A DNA stretch of 19,294 bases, from assembly GCA_004292985.1 (NCBI GenBank), contig RDXT01000805.1, positions 1 through 19,294 of the forward strand. The letters are read 5' to 3'. The position numbers and the translations under genes were made by a program. The notes beneath the pieces are model-generated. The model saw nothing but the letters and a program-made list of their open reading frames with translations. It was not told where the DNA came from and made no database searches. Positions 14,342 through 19,294 of this stretch are shown one piece after another. Source of the DNA: Bacteroidota bacterium. GTDB lineage: Bacteria > Bacteroidota > Bacteroidia > J057. How positions within the stretch are numbered: the first letter of the stretch is position 1; every line of letters begins with the position of its first letter.

Positions 14342-15613
14342 TCAGCGTACCCACCTCGGTTCAGGCAATGCAGATGTTTTCATCACAATGGCACCCTGAT
14401 CGCTGTAAGAAATCTGCGAAAGCCGTGACAGAAGTTCTGTTTTGATTCGCTTGAATTCGGCCTGGTTTTCTGTGCGGATGGGCGGCGTAGCAGGCTGTGA
14501 AACGGACTCCGGATCAATCGAATGTCCCTTTTGCCAGACTTTAAAGAGCAGACGGGCACCCGACCCCGTGCCTTCGACAAGGCCTGTCTTGCCCAGCTCG
14601 TCGCCCTGGCTGATCCGTTTTCCTACGGTCAGTCCTTCGGCCACCTGATATACATATAGATATTGCGCGGTGTAAACACCGGTACGCACCTCGATATCAT
14701 AGCCCTGGCCCCGGCGGTAGTTCACCTCTACCACCACACCATCTGCCACACTCAGCACCGGCGTACCCGATGGCACCCGGAACTCCGTGCCTCCAAATCC
14801 GCTGCGGCCCCCAGGCAACACATGGGCCTTGATCGCAGCAGTTTCGCTGAAGGTCAGCGGCGCTTTCAGAAAAGCGTGGCGCAGGCTGCGGCCTTCTTCA
14901 TCAAAATAATGGGTGAGGCTGTCCTGCCGGAAGCGGATGCCGTAATAATCTTCTTTCTTATGCCGCACATGCGCCGCCACGAGTCCGGTAACGCCGATCG
15001 AAACTTCGTCCACAAAACTCTCTTCGTAAATTACCTTAAAAAAGTCGCCTTCCTTCAGGTGAAAAAAGTCCACAGAAGAGGCGAAAGCATCTTCCATAAG
15101 TTTGGCGAGGCGCAGGTCCATGCCATTGGCGGCGATGGTCTCGAACAGAGTGCCTTTCATCACGGCGGCAGCCTCGCGCTGGCGGGTAACCACCGGACGG
15201 CGGCCTTCATATACCCGCACGCTGTCGCGCAGGTCGAAGACTACATATTCGTAGCCATTTTTCTCATAAATGAAATAGGAAACCTCGTCGTTCTGGTTTT
15301 TGAGCAGGGCGTAATAGTTCCCGGCGCGCATCTTCCGCACATCAAATATCTGGCGGGACTTGCGGTCCACTTCGTCAATAATAGAGGAGCGCACATTGTT
15401 GGCCCGCAGCACATCGGTCAGGAACTGATCTTCTCCAAAACTCGATTGAATGACCCGGAGCGAATGCACGTCTATGCCGTATTGTTCATACGACATGCGC
15501 TTGAGCTGGGGCGCTCCCAGCTTCGATGAAAATCCATTTTGCTCCTGCGACTGACAACCTGACACACATACCAATGCCAGCGCCAGTCCGCCTATGACTG
15601 CTAATCGCTTCAC
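14342..15613 (-). CDS. LytM/M23-like lipoprotein with degenerate zinc site
   Basis: A 423-residue lipoprotein: MKRLAVIGGLALALVCVSGC gives a lipobox VSGC at residue 20. Residues about 40-250 match the two domains that precede the catalytic part in Bacteroidota M23 proteins (LRVIQSSFGEDQFLTDVL; LMEDAFASSVDFFHLKEGD; YFDEEGRSLRHAFLKAPL). The LytM core (263-372) keeps structural landmarks GTPVLSVADG, YTAQYLY, QGDELGKTG and LLFKVWQKG. Of the active-site residues, HxxxD is FGGTE (F273, E277), the His after QYL is Tyr320, and HLH is RLL (354-356). It therefore cannot hold zinc in the usual way and resembles the degenerate LytM regulators that activate amidases. The start is GTG 15613, with an AGGGGGG eight bases upstream; an in-frame GTG at 15688 would hide the signal peptide. 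Confidence 0.85.
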   Translation of the reverse strand: MKRLAVIGGLALALVCVSGCQSQEQNGFSSKLGAPQLKRMSYEQYGIDVHSLRVIQSSFGEDQFLTDVLRANNVRSSIIDEVDRKSRQIFDVRKMRAGNYYALLKNQNDEVSYFIYEKNGYEYVVFDLRDSVRVYEGRRPVVTRQREAAAVMKGTLFETIAANGMDLRLAKLMEDAFASSVDFFHLKEGDFFKVIYEESFVDEVSIGVTGLVAAHVRHKKEDYYGIRFRQDSLTHYFDEEGRSLRHAFLKAPLTFSETAAIKAHVLPGGRSGFGGTEFRVPSGTPVLSVADGVVVEVNYRRGQGYDIEVRTGVYTAQYLYVYQVAEGLTVGKRISQGDELGKTGLVEGTGSGARLLFKVWQKGHSIDPESVSQPATPPIRTENQAEFKRIKTELLSRLSQISYSDQGAIVMKTSALPEPRWVR

Positions 15614-15763
15614 GGTAAATACCCCCCTGAATTTAACCCCGAAAAATGTGTAGTGGAATCCTGCATAAAAGTAAGACGAATTATCCACATAAGAAAATAA
15701 AATGTGGAAAAAGATCGATGATTCGGCCTGTTTTGCCTATTTTTCCGGATAAACCTGTTTTTC

Positions 15764-16303
15764 ATGCGTGATTTAACCCAACGTCTGCGCGCTGCCATCC
15801 GCGAAGTGCCTGATTTCCCGATTCCGGGCATCCTGTTTAAAGACATTTCGCCCCTTTTCCTCGATCCGCAACTGATCCGCGACAGTGCGGCGGTGCTGAG
15901 CCAACATTGGAAGGAAAAAAACGTTACTAAAGTGATCGGCATAGACAGCAGAGGCTTTTTATTCGGTCCTCAGATGGCGATAGCCCTCGATGCAGGCTTT
16001 GTGATGGTGCGGAAAAAAGGGAAACTGCCGCCGGAGACGGTGGAAGTAACCTACGAACTGGAGTATGGAAATGCGACCATCGAATCGGTGAAAGAGGCGA
16101 TACAGCCCGGAGACCGGATCGTGGTGCACGACGACCTGCTCGCTACCGGAGGCACTGCCGGGGCCGCTGCAAAACTGGCTGCCAGCCTGGGGGCAGAGGT
16201 GATCGGATTCAGCTTTCTGGTTCACCTGAGCTTTCTCGATGGCTATGAAAAGTTACAGGCCATTTCGCCGGATATTCACTGCCTGCTCGACTTTGCCGAT
16301 TGA
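15764..16303 (+). CDS. apt: Adenine phosphoribosyltransferase
   Basis: The cytoplasmic purine-salvage enzyme converting adenine and PRPP to AMP and pyrophosphate. VVHDDLLATGGTAGAA (about residues 121-136) is the PRPP-binding loop; GIDSRGFLFG and the flexible-loop region RKKGKLPPETVEVTYELEYG are both typical of bacterial Apt. IPDFP-type N-terminus is present as VPDFPIPGILFKDISPL. The length of 179 fits the family (E. coli 183). It is divergent from the LytM-like gene across a 150-base intergenic region that must carry both promoters; no exact TAnnTTTG was found there, the nearest being TATTTTTC just before the gene. It is followed 50 bases later by an acyl-CoA dehydrogenase on the same strand. 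Confidence 0.97.
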   Translation: MRDLTQRLRAAIREVPDFPIPGILFKDISPLFLDPQLIRDSAAVLSQHWKEKNVTKVIGIDSRGFLFGPQMAIALDAGFVMVRKKGKLPPETVEVTYELEYGNATIESVKEAIQPGDRIVVHDDLLATGGTAGAAAKLAASLGAEVIGFSFLVHLSFLDGYEKLQAISPDIHCLLDFAD

Positions 16304-16340
16304 AAAAAGGAATGTAACTTCCTCTGTGTGAACGATAAAC

Positions 16341-16346
16341 AAAGGA
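16341..16346 (+). promoter_or_regulatory. Ribosome binding site of the acyl-CoA dehydrogenase gene
   Basis: AAAGGA lies seven bases before ATG 16354, one of the few clear Shine-Dalgarno sites in the window, suggesting efficient translation. Confidence 0.55.
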
Positions 16347-16353
16347 CGAACCT

Positions 16354-17526
16354 ATGGGCATAACAGCAATAACAGAAGTGCAGGGCCTCGATTTTGACGC
16401 CACCGAAAACCAGCAGATGATCGCCGACATGATCCGGCGGTATGGAGAGGAGCATATCCGGCCTGTTGTAATGAAATATGACGAATCGCAGGAATTTCCC
16501 ATCGAAATCTTCCGCGACCTGGGCGAAATGGGACTGCTCGGCATTCTGGTGCCCGAAACCTATGGCGGCTCCGGCTTTGGCTACCTCGAATATGTAACGG
16601 CCATCGTCGAAATCTCGCGCATCTGCGGTTCTATTGGCCTCTCCCTCGCCGCTCACAACTCCCTGTGTACCAACCACATCCTGAAATTTGGCAACGAGGA
16701 CCAGAAGCGGCAATACCTGCCCCTGCTGGCCAGTGGCGAATGGATCGGCGCCTGGGGCCTCACCGAAGCCAATACCGGCTCCGACGCTGGCAATATGCGT
16801 ACGACCGCCGTAAAGGATGGCGACTACTATGTGTTAAATGGTGCGAAAAATTTCATTACCCACGGAAAAAGCGGAAAGGTAGCCGTGGTCATCGCCCGGA
16901 CCGGAGAAGCCCGCCAGAGCAACAATGCCACCGCCTTTATTATTGAAAAAGGAACACCCGGTTTCAGCCCCGGCAAAAAGGAAAATAAACTCGGCATGCG
17001 TGCCTCCGAAACCACGGAGCTGATCTTCGAAGACTGCCGCGTGCACAAGTCCCAGATGCTGGGCCAGGAGGGTGAAGGCTTTCGCCAGGCCATGAAAATC
17101 CTCGACGGCGGGCGCATCTCTATCGCAGCGCTTTCGCTGGGCATCGCCAAAGGCGCCTACGAAGCCAGCCTTAAATACGCCCTCGAACGCGAGCAATTCG
17201 ACCAGCCAATCTTCGAGTTTCAGGCGATTTCCTTCCGGCTGGCCGACATGGCCACCCGCATCCAGGCTTCCGAACTGCTGATCCACCGCGCTGCCACGAT
17301 GATCAACCAGGGGCAGGAGGTGACGCAGGCCTCGGCCATGGCCAAACTCTACGCCAGTGAAACGGCGGTGTGGGTCAGCGGCGAAGCGGTGCAGATTCAC
17401 GGAGGCTACGGCTTTATCAAGGATTTTCCGGTGGAGAAATACTTCCGCGATGCCAAACTCTGCACCATCGGCGAGGGCACTTCGGAAATTCAGCGCCTGG
17501 TGATCGCGCGGCGGATGATGCGGTGA
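16354..17526 (+). CDS. Acyl-CoA dehydrogenase (short/branched-chain type)
   Basis: An FAD enzyme of 390 residues that introduces the alpha-beta double bond into acyl-CoA thioesters and passes electrons to electron-transfer flavoprotein, in fatty-acid or branched amino-acid breakdown. WGLTEANTGSDAGN (about 132-145) is the family signature at the FAD/substrate site; IHGGYGFIKDFPVEKYFRDAK is the second. The catalytic Glu is expected at E374 in GEGTSEIQRLVIAR, the position used in short- and medium-chain enzymes rather than the isovaleryl type. The length is standard. It is 50 bases after apt and may share its transcript, though no metabolic link is evident. Chain-length preference cannot be read from the sequence. 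Confidence 0.95.
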   Translation: MGITAITEVQGLDFDATENQQMIADMIRRYGEEHIRPVVMKYDESQEFPIEIFRDLGEMGLLGILVPETYGGSGFGYLEYVTAIVEISRICGSIGLSLAAHNSLCTNHILKFGNEDQKRQYLPLLASGEWIGAWGLTEANTGSDAGNMRTTAVKDGDYYVLNGAKNFITHGKSGKVAVVIARTGEARQSNNATAFIIEKGTPGFSPGKKENKLGMRASETTELIFEDCRVHKSQMLGQEGEGFRQAMKILDGGRISIAALSLGIAKGAYEASLKYALEREQFDQPIFEFQAISFRLADMATRIQASELLIHRAATMINQGQEVTQASAMAKLYASETAVWVSGEAVQIHGGYGFIKDFPVEKYFRDAKLCTIGEGTSEIQRLVIARRMMR

Positions 17527-17572
17527 GGGTAATTGGGCGGGGTGCCGGGGATTTGGGCGGCCTGCTGGACAT

Positions 17573-17605
17573 GTTCCTTTGGAACCGCCCCTACGGTTGG
17601 GTTTT
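17573..17605 (+). terminator. Paired palindromes between convergent genes; possible weak terminator
   Basis: GTTCC-TTT-GGAAC (17573-17585) and AACCG-CCCCTA-CGGTT (17583-17598) overlap by three bases and are mutually exclusive hairpins. The second is followed by GGGTTTTA, giving a short T run that could end transcription of the acyl-CoA dehydrogenase gene. The first is a perfect inverted repeat and could instead be part of a dispersed palindromic element; only one copy was seen in this window. Confidence 0.35.
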
Positions 17606-18452
17606 ATGCGTTTAGATGCTTTTTAACCACCACCGCGACTTCACTGGCTGCAATGTCCAGCAAGTCCGATATTTCTTCGACTGACTTCCCTTTTTGGTGA
17701 AGCTTTAGAATCGTATGTGTTTTGTTTTCTTCTTTCCCGTCTTGTTTAGCTTTATCCAGCCTTGCCCGCTCATCCTCTTCCCGCATAAAAGCATACTCAT
17801 AGGCATCTAATTCTTCCTGTGTCCAGGTTTGCACGTTGGCCTCTTCATACGCCGATTTGAGTCCCTCGTCGTGTATATTATCGGGGATCACTTCAAGGTT
17901 TTCGGCGTTTTTGATAAAATAAATCCACTTTTCCGCCAGCGTTTTCAGAGCCTGGAGTTCTATATTAAATTTTGGCAACTCTATAAAGTTAAACTCCATA
18001 TCCTTAATCGTCTGTTCTCCCGTCTCAATATCCCGCACCTGACTCCGGCTGATATAGTTTTTGTTTTCGGTATGGTTAAAGTCGAGTATGCCGATAAAGA
18101 TCACGGGACGAAGCTGACGGTAAAAATCTGCCCGCTTGATTTGGTCTGTATAACTTTTTGAGGAGTAAAATAGCACTCGTTTCGCAAAGCCATCAACGTC
18201 ACCTACCTGCATTTCAATAATATAGGTATTGCCTGCCTGGTCGGTAGCTTTTACGTCAATGATGGTCACTTTTCCCCCTTTGAGTTTGGGGAGCTGGTAC
18301 GGGTTGAGGATGCTGACCTGCGTGATGCGCTGGTCGCTGTGAAAATCCAGGATAGCGTTGAGAAACGAAATAAGCGTTTCCTTCCGGCTTTCATTGCCGA
18401 AAATCTTTCGAAATGCAATATCGTTTTTTACATCTGCGAATTTCATGCTCAT
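17604..18452 (-). CDS. Rpn/PD-(D/E)XK-family nuclease, transposase-like
   Basis: A 282-residue protein of the recombination-promoting nuclease / PDDEXK_2 group, often annotated as a putative transposase and thought to nick or cut DNA. MKFADVKNDIAFRKIFG is the standard N-terminus. The nuclease core has D66 in IIDVKA and E80-M-Q82 in YIIEMQV, the D...ExQ form of the PD-(D/E)XK site (Gln for Lys is usual in this family), followed by the conserved FAKRVLFYSSKSYTDQIKRADFY and PVIFIGILDF. The C-terminal 45 residues (ENKTHTILKLHQKGKSVEEISDLLDI) resemble a small helix-turn-helix. Length and motifs are intact. A second in-frame ATG lies at 18446. No terminal inverted repeats or target duplications were seen. 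The lower GC of this gene by eye, relative to its neighbours, fits acquisition by transfer. Confidence 0.9.
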   Translation of the reverse strand: MSMKFADVKNDIAFRKIFGNESRKETLISFLNAILDFHSDQRITQVSILNPYQLPKLKGGKVTIIDVKATDQAGNTYIIEMQVGDVDGFAKRVLFYSSKSYTDQIKRADFYRQLRPVIFIGILDFNHTENKNYISRSQVRDIETGEQTIKDMEFNFIELPKFNIELQALKTLAEKWIYFIKNAENLEVIPDNIHDEGLKSAYEEANVQTWTQEELDAYEYAFMREEDERARLDKAKQDGKEENKTHTILKLHQKGKSVEEISDLLDIAASEVAVVVKKHLNA

Positions 18453-18462
18453 ATCTTTGGCA

Positions 18463-18493
18463 CGAAGATAGCATTTTTTGGTGTCGGACTCAA
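18463..18493 (-). promoter_or_regulatory. Possible promoter of the Rpn-family gene
   Basis: On the - strand a TTG (18493-18491) is followed 20 bases later by TATCTTCG (18470-18463), one mismatch from TAnnTTTG. This spacing is right for Bacteroidota promoters. It would give a leader of only a few bases before ATG 18452 or 18446. Confidence 0.3.
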
Positions 18494-18584
18494 GGGGCTT
18501 TTGTGCAGCGACTGAGGGGGCGGGTTATGTTTGTAGGCGTTCACAAACCCGGTGAGAAAAAAAACCTTTTTACCAGAAAAATCC

Positions 18585-18592
18585 TATGTTTG
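18585..18592 (+). promoter_or_regulatory. Possible -7 box TATGTTTG before the dioxygenase gene
   Basis: TATGTTTG is an exact TAnnTTTG match, though no TTTG -33 element is found 19-21 bases upstream. If active, transcription would begin near 18597-18600, so the ATG inside the box at 18586 could not be the start and ATG 18610 would be. Confidence 0.35.
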
Positions 18593-18609
18593 GTATAAAA
18601 CGCGACCCT

Positions 18610-19294
18610 ATGCCCTCCACCCCAACCCTTTACCCCCTCAGCGAATCCCAGATCAGCGATTTTCGCCACAAGGGCCATATTCTACTGCCTGGCGTAGCCA
18701 CACCTGAAGAAATCGCCCGCTTCCAGCCTGCCATCCGCGAGGCCAGCTATCGCCACAATACCGAGCAGCGCGCCCTCGAAGACCGCGATACCTATGGCAA
18801 GGCCTTTTTGCAGATCATGAACCTCTGGCGGGTGGATGAAGAGGTGAAAGCCTATGTTTTCGCGCAGAAATTTGCCCACATCGCCGCCCGCCTGCTGGGC
18901 GTGGAAAAAGTGCGCATCTACCACGACCAGGCCCTGTACAAAGAGCCGCTGGGCGGATACACCCCCTGGCACCAGGACCAGTATTACTGGCCCCTCGATA
19001 CCGAAAAAACCGTCACGCTCTGGATGCCGCTCGTTGACATTACAGACGACCTGGGCATGCTCACCTTCGCTTCGGGTTCGCACCTGAAGGGCGCGGTGGA
19101 GAGTGCGGCCATTTCGGATGAATCAGAGCGCGTTTTTGAGGAATATGTTCATAATCAGGGCTTTGAGGTGTCGAAAGCGCGGACGATGAAGGCCGGAGAT
19201 GCGACCTTTCACATGGGCTGGACGATCCATTGTGCAGGGCCTAACCGCAGTAAAACCACCACCCGCGAGGTGATGACCATTATCTATTATGCCG
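18610..19294 (+). CDS. Phytanoyl-CoA dioxygenase (PhyH) family protein, 3' end beyond window
   Basis: An open frame of 228 complete codons running off the right edge. It belongs to the Fe(II)/2-oxoglutarate oxygenases that hydroxylate small molecules or lipids. The jelly-roll iron site is visible: H121 and D123 in TPWHQDQYYW, and the distal His H207 in WTIHCAGPN, with R219 twelve residues later as the 2-oxoglutarate anchor (TTREVMTIIYY). The N-terminal FRHKGHILLPGV and LYKEPLGGYTPWHQD are typical of the family. No signal peptide is present, so it is cytoplasmic. An in-frame ATG at 18586 would add eight residues (MFGIKRDP) but overlaps a -7 box. Only a short C-terminal portion should be missing. 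The substrate is unknown; in bacteria the family includes natural-product and ectoine-type hydroxylases. Confidence 0.9.
   Translation, partial: MPSTPTLYPLSESQISDFRHKGHILLPGVATPEEIARFQPAIREASYRHNTEQRALEDRDTYGKAFLQIMNLWRVDEEVKAYVFAQKFAHIAARLLGVEKVRIYHDQALYKEPLGGYTPWHQDQYYWPLDTEKTVTLWMPLVDITDDLGMLTFASGSHLKGAVESAAISDESERVFEEYVHNQGFEVSKARTMKAGDATFHMGWTIHCAGPNRSKTTTREVMTIIYYA

Noticed and set aside
14663..15529. 288-codon + strand frame opposite the LytM-like gene
   Set aside because: His-rich, patternless translation; the - strand product has a lipobox and clear M23-like core.
14342..15613. Active M23 metallopeptidase
   Set aside because: None of the zinc-binding or catalytic His/Asp residues is present at the aligned positions, so it is listed as a degenerate LytM lipoprotein.
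17527..18609. Complete insertion sequence around the Rpn-type gene
   Set aside because: No terminal inverted repeats flanking both ends and no target-site duplication could be found; the palindromes lie on one side only.
1..19294. CRISPR array, tRNA or rRNA genes
   Set aside because: No regularly spaced direct repeats with unique spacers, and no tRNA-like cloverleaf or rRNA sequence was recognised on either strand by eye.

Overview
The window looks like chromosomal DNA from a member of the Bacteroidota, probably a marine or activated-sludge Saprospiria/Lewinella-like lineage. Three things point there: a type IX secretion (T9SS) type B sorting domain next to a PorP/SprF-family membrane protein, signal peptides that end in AQ, and few strong Shine-Dalgarno sequences combined with occasional TAnnTTTG -7 boxes. 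The moderate-to-high GC (judged by eye, just over half) favours the Lewinella side over Flavobacterium, but the genus is an inference. Seventeen protein-coding genes are supported; the last runs off the right edge. No tRNA, rRNA or CRISPR array was seen, and no stretch over 300 bases lacks a gene.

Left block (57-5040, + strand): three genes overlapping by ATGA form a translationally coupled operon. They encode a DUF1972-type glycosyltransferase, a secreted NHL beta-propeller/PKD protein with a T9SS type B C-terminal signal, and a PorP/SprF protein fused to seven thrombospondin type 3 calcium repeats and an OmpA peptidoglycan-binding domain. This looks like a self-contained surface-display module: the cargo, its outer-membrane partner with a built-in cell-wall tether, and a glycan enzyme.

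Middle-left (5049-6766, - strand): an ECF sigma factor followed by a small two-helix membrane protein with a His-rich loop, and upstream an unrecognised secreted protein. Then, on +, mscL (osmotic safety channel) with its own terminator, and queG (last step of queuosine synthesis), which overlaps the next gene tail to tail.

Middle (8410-13636): a leftward pair encodes a FadL/OmpP1-type outer-membrane transporter and an SGNH-fold lipoprotein in which the signature Ser, Asn, Asp and His are all replaced. Rightward, a family 2 glycosyltransferase and a DUF3352-like anchored protein lie in the same reading frame, split by one TAA inside an 18-bp tandem duplication.

Right (13623-19294): a small unrecognised secreted protein and a LytM/M23-like lipoprotein that has lost its zinc ligands (both -), then apt and an acyl-CoA dehydrogenase (+), an Rpn/PDDEXK-type transposase-like nuclease (-), and the start of a phytanoyl-CoA dioxygenase-family gene (+). 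The most notable themes are the T9SS display operon and two apparent pseudoenzyme lipoproteins encoded about 5 kb apart.
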